Shown piece after piece: positions 7,684 through 13,501 of a stretch of DNA of 13,501 nucleotides. Where the stretch lies: NCBI GenBank assembly GCA_031549175.1, contig JAVBQH010000018.1, positions 1 through 13,501 on the forward strand. Reading direction: 5' to 3'. This stretch comes from WRIS01 sp031549175 (GTDB lineage: Bacteria; Actinomycetota; Coriobacteriia; Coriobacteriales; Eggerthellaceae). The number at the start of each line of letters is the position of its first letter. Within the stretch, counting starts at the first letter, position 1. The position numbers and the translations under genes were made by a program. A model generated the notes under the pieces. It was not told where the DNA came from and made no database searches. It saw nothing but the letters and a program-made list of their open reading frames with translations.

Positions 7684-9894
7684 GTGGCTGAATTCGAATT
7701 CTACGCCCGTTGTGCGAGTGGCTGCGAGCCCGTGCTCGCGCAAGAGCTGAAAGAACTGCATATCAAGAGCATACGCCCTCTCAAAGGGGGCGTTGCTTTT
7801 TTCGGTGGCTTGGAGGCCGGGTATCGGGCCTGCCTCTGGTCGCGAAGCGCCTCCCGCATCCTCCTGGTGCTTGCGCGGGTGGACGCGTCGGATGCCCAGG
7901 CCTTGTACCTCGGGGCATCCTCCATCGACTGGGCAGGCCAGGTGTCGCCTGAGGGCAGCATCGCCGTCTATGCCCACGGCACCAACAACGAGCTTAGGAA
8001 CACCCAGTTCACCGCCGTCAAGGTGAAGGACGCCCTCTGTGACCGGCTACGTGCTGCCTGCGGGGTGCGCCCCCGGGTGGAGCAGAGGAGGCCGGATGTC
8101 CAGGTCGATGTCGCCATCCGGGACAACAAGGCGCGGATCGCGATCGACCTGTCCGGCGAGCCCCTTCATATCCGCGGGTACCGCCAACAAGGCAGGCAAA
8201 GCGCGGCCCCGCTTAAGGAAAACCTGGCAGCGAGCATAGTGCTCGCCTGCGGGTGGAAGGATATAGCCGCACACGGGGGAACCTTCCTCGACCCTATGTG
8301 CGGGAGCGGGACCTTGGCCATCGAGGCCGCCTGGATAGCTGCGGACCGGGCACCGGGACTGCTGCGGGAGTACTGGGGTTTTTCCGCCTGGCTTGGCCAC
8401 GACCGGGGCATGTGGGAAGGGCTGGTTGAAGAGGCAGACCGGCGCTTCGAATCCGCCGTCCAAAGCCTCCCGCGGATATCGGCAAGCGATGCTGACGAAG
8501 GCGCTGTTGCCTTGGCGGTTGAGAATGCCAAGCGCGCTGGCATTGGATCCGCCATCGATTTCGCGGTCCGCGACGCCTCGGATATGGGCGGCGCCTTGGA
8601 GGGCGCGTCGGCACCTGGCCTCATGCTGGCCAACCCGCCGTATGGGCTTCGCCTCGCCGATGTCGGGCTCGAAGACGTCTACCGCGCCCTTTCGAAGGGC
8701 ATGGACGGACTGCCTGAAAACTGGCATGCCGCCGTCTTCACTCCGGACGAGGCGGTCGATACGGCGCTGGGGCGCCAGGCGCAGTCGGTCGAGCGGTTCT
8801 ACAACGGCTCGATCGAAACGCAGCTTCGCCACTACAGCCTCGGGCAGGCCCCGAGGCAGGCGCTCAAGCTGGAAAGCTATCCGGGCGGAAAGCCGGTCTT
8901 GGTCAACGTTGCTGAGCTGAATAGCAGGCATTTTGCCGACCGCCTGCGCAAGATGGCGAAACAGAGGCGCAAATGGGCCCAGAGGGAGGACATCTCGTGC
9001 TATCGGATATACGATGCCGACCTCCCCGAGTACCGTGCGGCTATCGAGGTGTTCGAGGGCTGCTGGCAGGAGGGGTCGGGGACGTTTCTGACCATTGCGG
9101 AATACCAGGCCCCTGTCGAGGTCGACCCGGACCGCGCGCTGCGACGTTTCAACGATATGGTCGCCATCGCCCCGGCGCTCCTCGAGGTACCTTCTGACCA
9201 CGTGTTCACGAAGCGCCGCGTCCACGACCGGGGCGGCAGCCAGTACCGTGACGGACAGCGCAGGTCATTCACCATATCGGTCACCGAGGACGGCTATACC
9301 TTCGAGCTGGACCTCGACGGGCATCTCGACACGGGGATATTCCTCGACCACCGGATAACGCGGGGGCTTGTCGGCTCGATGGCCCAAGGTGCCCGCTTCC
9401 TGAACCTCTTCGCCTACACGGGCACGGCAAGCGTGCATGCCGCCGGCGGGGGCGCGGCCGAGACGACCACGGTCGACCTGTCGCAAAACTACCTCTCCTG
9501 GGCACGGCGCAACATGGAGGCCAACGGGTTTTCGGGGGGAAACCACCGCTATGCACGGGCTGACGCGATGAGCTGGCTCAAGCGAAAATCGCTCGAAGGT
9601 ACCTTCGACCTGGTCTTCGTTGATCCTCCAACGTTCTCCAACTCGAAGATCATGGGGAAGAGCACCTTCAGCGTGCAACGCGACCATGTCGAGCTTCTAC
9701 GGCGCGTGCATGCCGTCCTTGCGAAAGGGGGCAGGGCGGTCTTTTCCTGCAACCTCCGCAACTTCAAACCCGAGACAGAGAAGCTTGCCAGGCTCGGTAT
9801 CGAGCTGGACGACATCAGCGCCTCCACCATCCCTGAGGACTTCGTCCGGAACCCCAAGATCCACAAGTGCTACCTGTTCGAAAAGAACGGGTAA
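7684..9894 (+). CDS. rlmL: Bifunctional 23S rRNA methyltransferase RlmKL (RlmL m2G2445 / RlmK m7G2069)
   Basis: The E. coli fusion methylates two guanines of 23S rRNA (N2 of G2445, N7 of G2069), using SAM. This 736-residue protein has the same order. A THUMP RNA-binding domain lies in roughly the first 165 residues (ends near SGEPLHIRGYR). The first Rossmann methyltransferase has DPMCGSGT (203-210) and the catalytic NPPYG (317-321) expected of N2-guanine enzymes. A linker follows, then a second methyltransferase with FLNLFAYTGT (572-581) and DPPTFSNSK (647-655). The length is slightly above the E. coli protein (about 702). Start GTG 7684 lies 8 nt after the rpoD stop with only a weak upstream GGAAG, so coupling to rpoD is likely. 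The stop is TAA. Site specificity is inferred from the architecture. Confidence 0.92.
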   Translation: MAEFEFYARCASGCEPVLAQELKELHIKSIRPLKGGVAFFGGLEAGYRACLWSRSASRILLVLARVDASDAQALYLGASSIDWAGQVSPEGSIAVYAHGTNNELRNTQFTAVKVKDALCDRLRAACGVRPRVEQRRPDVQVDVAIRDNKARIAIDLSGEPLHIRGYRQQGRQSAAPLKENLAASIVLACGWKDIAAHGGTFLDPMCGSGTLAIEAAWIAADRAPGLLREYWGFSAWLGHDRGMWEGLVEEADRRFESAVQSLPRISASDADEGAVALAVENAKRAGIGSAIDFAVRDASDMGGALEGASAPGLMLANPPYGLRLADVGLEDVYRALSKGMDGLPENWHAAVFTPDEAVDTALGRQAQSVERFYNGSIETQLRHYSLGQAPRQALKLESYPGGKPVLVNVAELNSRHFADRLRKMAKQRRKWAQREDISCYRIYDADLPEYRAAIEVFEGCWQEGSGTFLTIAEYQAPVEVDPDRALRRFNDMVAIAPALLEVPSDHVFTKRRVHDRGGSQYRDGQRRSFTISVTEDGYTFELDLDGHLDTGIFLDHRITRGLVGSMAQGARFLNLFAYTGTASVHAAGGGAAETTTVDLSQNYLSWARRNMEANGFSGGNHRYARADAMSWLKRKSLEGTFDLVFVDPPTFSNSKIMGKSTFSVQRDHVELLRRVHAVLAKGGRAVFSCNLRNFKPETEKLARLGIELDDISASTIPEDFVRNPKIHKCYLFEKNG

Positions 9895-9934
9895 GAAACG
9901 AAGTCCGCCGGCATAAACCCAGCCTCCCTTCCGA

Positions 9935-9943
9935 TGCTACAAT
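9935..9943 (+). promoter_or_regulatory. Extended -10 promoter for the AmmeMemoRadiSam operon
   Basis: TGCTACAAT is an extended -10 element (TGN followed by TACAAT, 5/6 to TATAAT). No clear -35 hexamer lies 17 bp upstream, which is tolerated by extended -10 promoters. The expected start of transcription is around 9949-9951, inside the left arm of the inverted repeat at 9943-9971, leaving a leader of about 60 nt. Confidence 0.5.
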
Positions 9944-9971
9944 GAGAAAAAGTGACCGTCCCTTTTTCTCA
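9943..9971. repeat. 10-bp-arm inverted repeat with 9-nt loop before the AmmeMemoRadiSam genes
   Basis: TGAGAAAAAG (9943-9952) pairs perfectly with CTTTTTCTCA (9962-9971) around the loop TGACCGTCC. It is directly downstream of the TACAAT hexamer. It could be a REP-like dispersed repeat, an operator, or a weak hairpin in transcripts running in from rlmKL. The arms are A/T-rich and are not followed by a separate T tract beyond the arm itself, so it is not a classic terminator. No second copy was seen in this window. Confidence 0.75.
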
Positions 9972-9993
9972 CAGGTATGCTGTTGGGAAGGTC

Positions 9994-10000
9994 GAGGAGG
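9994..10000 (+). promoter_or_regulatory. Ribosome binding site deciding the start of the LigB-like gene
   Basis: GAGGAGG, nine nt before GTG 10010-10012. It lies downstream of the ATG at 9977, so that earlier in-frame ATG is unlikely to be used. Confidence 0.7.
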
Positions 10001-10009
10001 TTGATTCCC

Positions 10010-10837
10010 GTGGCATTGGTGTCTGCGTATATCGTTCCGCACCCTCCCTTGGCCGTGCACGAGGTAGGCCGGGGGGAAGAGATGCGGATCTCGTCAACGC
10101 TCGAAGCCTACCGGGAGGTTGCGGCAAGGATTGCCCGGCATGCGCCGGCGACCATAGTCTTCATCAGCCCGCATACGGCATATTATGGCGACTGGATCTA
10201 CATAGCCTCCGGTGAGGGCTTGTTGGGTAACCTGGCATCGTTTCGGGCGCCGCAGGTCCACTTCGACATACGCTTCGACAGCGCGCTTCGGGATGCAATC
10301 GTGTCGCATGCGGCAGGGGAAGGCCTTCCGGTGGGCGAGGTGCCGGGCATGGTGCACGAGCTTGACCATGGCCTCATGGTGCCGCTGTACTTCATCGACA
10401 AGGAATACCGGGAAAACTTCAAGCTCGTCTCGATCGGCGGCTCAGGCCTGCCGCGGGCCCGTCTGCTGGAATTCGGCCGGTCCCTTGCCCGAACGCTTTC
10501 CGAGACGGGTAAGCCTGTCGTGCTGGTTGCAAGCGGCGATCTCTCACATAAGCTCACGGCCGACGGGCCTTATGGGTACGACCCCCAAGGCCCCCTGTTC
10601 GACGAGGCCTTCGGCGAGGTCGTCCGTGCAGGCAACGTTTTGGCCTTTGCCGATCTCGACCCCGCCATGTGCGAAGCTGCCGCAGAATGCGGGTTGTCGG
10701 GTTTCATCATGCTGGCGGGAGCCCTCGACGAAGCCGTCGCAGGCCGTCCTGCCCGATACACGTCTGAGCTGCTGTCGCTTGAAGGGCCTTTCGGGGTAGG
10801 CTATGGCGTCGCGGCTTTCGAGATAGGCCCGGCATAG
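10010..10837 (+). CDS. AmmeMemoRadiSam system class III extradiol dioxygenase-like (LigB/Memo-type) protein
   Basis: A 275-residue protein with the fold signature of class III extradiol ring-cleavage dioxygenases, the superfamily that includes LigB and human Memo. Candidate metal or active-site residues are His11 (VPHPP), His55 (SPHTAYY), His116 and His120 (HELDHG), and His180 with Asp177 (SGDLSHK). In many bacteria this domain is fused to an AMMECR1 domain. Here it is followed by AMMECR1 as a separate gene in the same frame after one TAG (10835-10837). The operon mates, AMMECR1 and a radical SAM protein, define the AmmeMemoRadiSam system, whose substrate is unknown. A ring-cleaving reaction should not be assumed, since Memo-type members have been proposed to act differently. 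GTG 10010 is preferred to ATG 9977 because of the GAGGAGG between them and because homology starts at VSAYIVPHPP. Confidence 0.85.
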   Translation: MALVSAYIVPHPPLAVHEVGRGEEMRISSTLEAYREVAARIARHAPATIVFISPHTAYYGDWIYIASGEGLLGNLASFRAPQVHFDIRFDSALRDAIVSHAAGEGLPVGEVPGMVHELDHGLMVPLYFIDKEYRENFKLVSIGGSGLPRARLLEFGRSLARTLSETGKPVVLVASGDLSHKLTADGPYGYDPQGPLFDEAFGEVVRAGNVLAFADLDPAMCEAAAECGLSGFIMLAGALDEAVAGRPARYTSELLSLEGPFGVGYGVAAFEIGPA

Positions 10838-10867
10838 TCCATGCCGGTGCCTTGGGCCCTAGCGAAC

Positions 10868-10873
10868 AGGAGA
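10868..10873 (+). promoter_or_regulatory. Ribosome binding site inside the LigB-AMMECR1 linker
   Basis: AGGAGA, six nt before ATG 10880. It shows that the AMMECR1 part is independently translated, and it places the start at 10880 rather than at the in-frame ATG 10841, which has no such site. Confidence 0.75.
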
Positions 10874-10879
10874 AGACCT

Positions 10880-11419
10880 ATGATTCTAGGAGAAAAGAAC
10901 CCGGGCCTGGCCCATGACCCCCTGGCCGAGCTTGCCTGCAACACCCTCGAGCTCTATGTCACAAAGCAGAAGACGCCCCCCGCGACCGCCCTGCCCGGCA
11001 ACGTGCCGCTTCGGGCGGGGTGCTTCGTGTCGATCCACATCCATTCGACCGGAGAGCTCCGTGGCTGCATCGGCACGATCGAGCCTTCGGCAGACAGCCT
11101 GGCGGGCGAGGTCATCCAGAACGCGGTCTCAGCGGCCACGCGCGACCCCCGTTTCCCCGCCATCAGGCCAGACGAGCTCGGTGACCTTGAAGTAAGCGTG
11201 GACGTGCTTTTCCCACCCGAGCCCGCACGGATCGAAGGCCTTGACGTCAAGCGCTTCGGCGTCATCGTGGTGCAGGGGTTCAAACGAGGCCTGCTCCTTC
11301 CCGACCTCGAAGGGGTCGACACGGTAGAGCAGCAGCTGCAGATCGCCTGCATGAAGGCGGGGATCGACCCCGCAAGCAGCTACGAGATAGAGCGATTCGA
11401 AGTGGTGCGTCACGTGTGA
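10880..11419 (+). CDS. amrA: AMMECR1-domain protein (AmmeMemoRadiSam system protein A)
   Basis: A 179-residue cytoplasmic AMMECR1-family protein. The family hallmark LRGCIG is at residues 60-65 (GELRGCIGTIEP), followed by the conserved segments AATRDPRFPAI, LEVSVDVLF, GVIVVQGFKRGLLLPDLEGV and VEQQLQIACMKAGI. Its molecular function is unknown. The invariant RGCIG loop lines a cleft and has been suggested as an active or nucleic-acid-binding site. Translation starts at ATG 10880, 42 nt after the LigB-like gene's stop. The intervening 14 codons are open in the same frame, so the two genes read as a domain fusion interrupted by one stop. The radical SAM gene follows 24 nt later. The ending, VVRHV then TGA, looks complete. 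Confidence 0.9.
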   Translation: MILGEKNPGLAHDPLAELACNTLELYVTKQKTPPATALPGNVPLRAGCFVSIHIHSTGELRGCIGTIEPSADSLAGEVIQNAVSAATRDPRFPAIRPDELGDLEVSVDVLFPPEPARIEGLDVKRFGVIVVQGFKRGLLLPDLEGVDTVEQQLQIACMKAGIDPASSYEIERFEVVRHV

Positions 11420-11430
11420 CGCCATAGGCT

Positions 11431-11436
11431 GGAGGG
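11431..11436 (+). promoter_or_regulatory. Ribosome binding site of the radical SAM gene, overlapping a palindrome
   Basis: GGAGGG, seven nt before ATG 11444. The last three G begin GGGACGTCCC (11434-11443), a perfect 10-bp palindrome that runs right up to the start codon. Confidence 0.75.
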
Positions 11437-11443
11437 ACGTCCC

Positions 11444-12325
11444 ATGCATCCTGGTTCGAATGCTGAAAGTGGAGAAATGCCGGGGCAGGTCGTATGCACG
11501 CTCTGCCCGCATCGCTGCGCCTTGAGGGAGGGCAAGACCGGCATCTGCTCGGTGCGCAGTGTGCGGGAGGGGAGGATCGTGTCGCTGAATTACGGCAAGG
11601 CGACCTCCTTGGCGCTCGACCCGATCGAGAAGAAGCCCCTTGCAATGTTTCATCCGGGGTCGAATATCTTGTCGTATGGAAGCTACGGCTGCAACCTGCG
11701 TTGCCCGTTTTGCCAGAACAGCGATATCGCCATGGCGAAAAACGACTGCGAGGTCCCCACCCGCTACATTCCCCCAGAAACACTTGTCGCAGAGGCGCTC
11801 GCCCTGCGGAAGCAGGGAAACATCGGCATCGCCTTCACCTACAACGAGCCGTTCATCGCCCGTGAGTACCTGGTGGATGTCGCACGATTGGCCCATAAAG
11901 AGGGCCTGCTCGTGGTGGCGGTGACCAACGGCTATGTCACAAGCGAGGCCTGGATCGACACCTTGCCCTTTATCGACGCATTAAATATCGATTTGAAGTG
12001 CTTCTCGGACGAAGGCTACCGTTCCCTGAACGCCCCCCATGGGCTTGCAACCGTGCAGAAATCGATCGCGTCTGCGTTCGAGGCCGGGAGGCATGTCGAG
12101 GTCACCACCTTGATCGTGCCGGGCTTGTCGGACAACCAGGAAGAGTTCGAAGAGGAGGTCGTCTGGCTCGCATCGATGAGCCCCGACATCCCATTGCACC
12201 TCTCCCGCTTCTTCCCAAACTATAAGCGCCGTGACGCGGATCCGACAGACATTGCGCTGATGAGACGATTCAGGATGATCGCGCAAGAGAGCCTGAACCA
12301 TGTATTCCTCGGGAACGTCGTCTAG
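11444..12325 (+). CDS. amrS: AmmeMemoRadiSam system radical SAM enzyme
   Basis: A radical SAM enzyme of 293 residues. The CX3CX2C cluster that binds the SAM-cleaving [4Fe-4S] centre is at Cys83, Cys87 and Cys90 (GCNLRCPFCQ). An N-terminal CTLCPHRC...C set (Cys18, 21, 25, 35) is characteristic of this family and of pyruvate-formate-lyase-activase-like proteins. Other conserved parts are AFTYNEPFI, VAVTNGYV, ALNIDLKC, VEVTTLIVPGL and HLSRFFPNYK. The family tail in many homologues adds a cysteine pair after a GNV motif. Here the protein stops at HVFLGNVV, so that tail is missing. The substrate is unknown; the neighbours suggest it acts with the LigB-like and AMMECR1 proteins. ATG 11444 has GGAGGG at ideal spacing. 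A later ATG at 11477 is less well placed. The stop is TAG. Confidence 0.9.
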   Translation: MHPGSNAESGEMPGQVVCTLCPHRCALREGKTGICSVRSVREGRIVSLNYGKATSLALDPIEKKPLAMFHPGSNILSYGSYGCNLRCPFCQNSDIAMAKNDCEVPTRYIPPETLVAEALALRKQGNIGIAFTYNEPFIAREYLVDVARLAHKEGLLVVAVTNGYVTSEAWIDTLPFIDALNIDLKCFSDEGYRSLNAPHGLATVQKSIASAFEAGRHVEVTTLIVPGLSDNQEEFEEEVVWLASMSPDIPLHLSRFFPNYKRRDADPTDIALMRRFRMIAQESLNHVFLGNVV

Positions 12326-12536
12326 AAGGGGATGGCAACAGCTAGGCTGCCGTCCGGCACGTCATATATAGGCAGGCGGCACAACTTGGGGTTGCAGGCT
12401 GCAGGGAAGGCGTTTTGCCGTTTGTCGGATTCTTTCGATAAACACGAATTCATCCCATATAATGACCGAGGGGTTATTCAATCACAGGATATATGTGTGG
12501 GAGCGACAAGACAAACTCGATAGAGAGGTCGTACCC
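12326..12536 (+). promoter_or_regulatory. Intergenic region with TATAAT promoter for the surface-protein gene
   Basis: A 211-bp gap. A perfect TATAAT lies at 12458-12463. Upstream, only a poor -35 candidate (TTCGAT, 12434-12439, 18-bp spacer) is visible. The expected leader is about 67 nt. Between 12330 and 12420 there are several short complementary pieces (for example GCAAC/GTTGC, and TGCC-gtcc-GGCA) but no stable stem followed by T residues, so I do not call a terminator or a structured RNA. A 63-codon frame (12332-12523) crosses the promoter and is not recognisable. AGAGAGG before the ATG at 12537 is the ribosome site. Confidence 0.5.
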
Positions 12537-13501
12537 ATGCATGTAAATGCGCGAAAAAAGTTCGTGGCGATGATGCTGTCATGCATCATGATGCTGCCGT
12601 TGGTTTCGGTGGCGTACGCAGATGAATCCCAAACCAGCACTTCCCCACAGTCAGAATCATCAACAAGCCTACCCGACCCACCGGCAGGATCGGATAGCGC
12701 GTCAACCGACGCTGCCGAGGAGGGTACCGAAGGGGCCGAAGCGGTATTGAATGAGGGAGGAGGGGGTCTCGACCAGGAAGGTCTTCCCGACGCGATATCC
12801 GAGCCGAGCGCTTCGGCAGGACTTGCAAGCATCAACAACGGGTATGCCTTGCTCCGTAACGACACCGTCGCCATAGGGACCTTCAACACCTTCGCCGAGG
12901 CGGTGCAGGCCATCAACGATGATTATGGCTTGTCGCCCCAGGGCTCATATACGATAACCGTTGCCGGAAACGACGACGATATAGGAAAGACCGCACAGCT
13001 GCTCGTGGATACAAACCTCACCCTGCGCTCCGAAGGCGGCACGCCGGCGACCATGGTGCAGCCGAATGCAGGGGCAAGGCATCTCCTCCTCATGTACGGA
13101 AAACTCGTGGTACAAAACATCGTGCTTGATGGCGCTTCAACCGGCGGAGGCATCGAGATGTAGAATGCAGAGCTTGTTGTAGGCGATAAGGCCACCGTCA
13201 CCAACTGCGTCAGCGCATCAAACGGCGGCGGCATCTTAGCGGCAGCCTCGTCTGTGGAGCTCGAGGATGGGTCGATGGTGAGCAAGAATAGGGCGGGCTT
13301 GGATATAAACAGCCGCACCTCGTATGGGGGCGGCATCCATATCCCTTCAGGATCCCTCATCGTTCGGCCGGGCGCAACGGTCTCAGAAAATATCGCTACA
13401 GGTCGCGGCGGAGGAGTGAACATAAGCGGAAGCGCTTCGATTCACGGGGACATTTCAGGCAACGTCTCCTATCGCAGCGGCGGGGGCTTGTATTTCGCGC
13501 A
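12537..13501 (+). pseudogene. Secreted beta-helix-type surface protein, interrupted by an in-frame TAG and cut by the window edge
   Basis: The first 208 codons encode a typical signal peptide: MHVNARKK is positively charged, then a hydrophobic core, and AYA|DE is the likely cleavage site after residue 28. A Ser/Thr/Pro/Glu-rich linker (about 29-95) follows, then a domain ending in GGGIEM before TAG at 13161-13163. After the TAG the same frame has no stop for 112 codons, to the window edge, and encodes the same kind of protein: NAELVVGDKATV, then GGGI, GGGI, GGGV and GGGL repeats. This fits a secreted, parallel-beta-helix adhesin-like protein of the polymorphic-repeat type. Start ATG 12537 has AGAGAGG upstream. 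The frame also has an ATG at 12462, but it overlaps the -10 element and would bury the signal peptide. The C-terminus and any cell-wall anchor lie outside the window. Whether it is a pseudogene or decoded through the stop is not settled. Confidence 0.75.
13143..13490 (+). repeat. Five GGG(I/V/L) protein repeats in the surface-protein gene
   Basis: Triple-glycine turns begin at 13143 (GGGI), 13224 (GGGI), 13326 (GGGI), 13407 (GGGV) and 13479 (GGGL), spaced 27, 34, 27 and 24 codons apart. Each is followed by alternating hydrophobic residues and often an Asn or Gly. This is the pattern of right-handed parallel beta-helix rungs in polymorphic surface proteins. The DNA of the units is not obviously duplicated, so the repeats are old or only protein-level. 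Confidence 0.65.

Noticed and set aside
7690..7701. GAATTCGAATTC tandem at the start of rlmKL
   Set aside because: It simply encodes part of AEFEFYA in the coding frame. No sign of function.
8047..9225. 392-codon minus-strand frame opposite rlmKL
   Set aside because: Shadow frame: rlmKL motifs on the plus strand explain the region.
9943..9971. Inverted repeat as an intrinsic terminator of rlmKL
   Set aside because: The stem is almost all A-U, and the T run is part of the stem's right arm, so it would be a poor terminator.
12332..12523. 63-codon plus-strand frame after the radical SAM gene
   Set aside because: The AAGGGG touches the ATG, which is too close for a ribosome site. The frame runs across a perfect TATAAT promoter, and the product resembles nothing I know.
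10835..13163. Genome-wide recoding of TAG (for example as pyrrolysine), based on two in-frame TAGs
   Set aside because: The metK and radical SAM genes also end in TAG at or near the expected family C-terminus, and the AMMECR1 gene has its own ribosome site and start. Only the 13161 TAG needs a special explanation.
12923..13423. 166-codon minus-strand frame opposite the surface-protein gene
   Set aside because: Proline- and serine-rich shadow. The plus frame has a signal peptide and coherent repeats on both sides of the TAG.

Overview
The window looks like the chromosome of a high-GC Gram-positive bacterium. The best guess is the actinobacterial class Coriobacteriia (Eggerthella/Slackia type). 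This rests on the roughly 60% GC look, the clean Shine-Dalgarno sites, the short housekeeping sigma factor with an acidic N-terminus, the AmmeMemoRadiSam genes, and a large secreted GGG-repeat surface protein. The lineage is an inference from content, not a database result.

Layout. The minus strand of the first 2.6 kb carries a probable three-gene operon read right to left: a circularly permuted ATP-grasp protein of the glutathionylspermidine-synthase type (1196-2569), a DUF1461/TIGR01906 membrane protein (366-1190), and the first 123 codons of glutamyl-tRNA synthetase gltX (1-369, cut by the window edge). The last two share an ATGA overlap. A 125-bp divergent spacer with a TCACGTGA palindrome separates this operon from a plus-strand housekeeping block: metK, priA, rpoD and rlmKL. 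rpoD has its own 153-bp upstream region with two GTTAAC palindromes. Only 8 nt separate rpoD from rlmKL.

From 9895 to 12325 lies a compact AmmeMemoRadiSam locus: a class III extradiol dioxygenase (LigB/Memo-like) protein, an AMMECR1-domain protein and a radical SAM enzyme. It is preceded by an extended -10 promoter and a 10-bp-stem inverted repeat. The system is conserved and named, but its biochemical function is unknown. Here the LigB-like and AMMECR1 domains are two genes in one reading frame, separated by one TAG and a 42-nt linker that carries a new ribosome site.

The window ends in a secreted beta-helix-like surface protein gene with a signal peptide. It has an in-frame TAG at 13161-13163, after which the same frame stays open to the window edge and continues the same GGG-type repeats. 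This is a point nonsense mutation, a decoded or switchable stop, or a sequence error. The AmmeMemoRadiSam locus and this interrupted surface gene are the parts most worth a second look. I saw no tRNA or rRNA gene, CRISPR array or intact insertion sequence.
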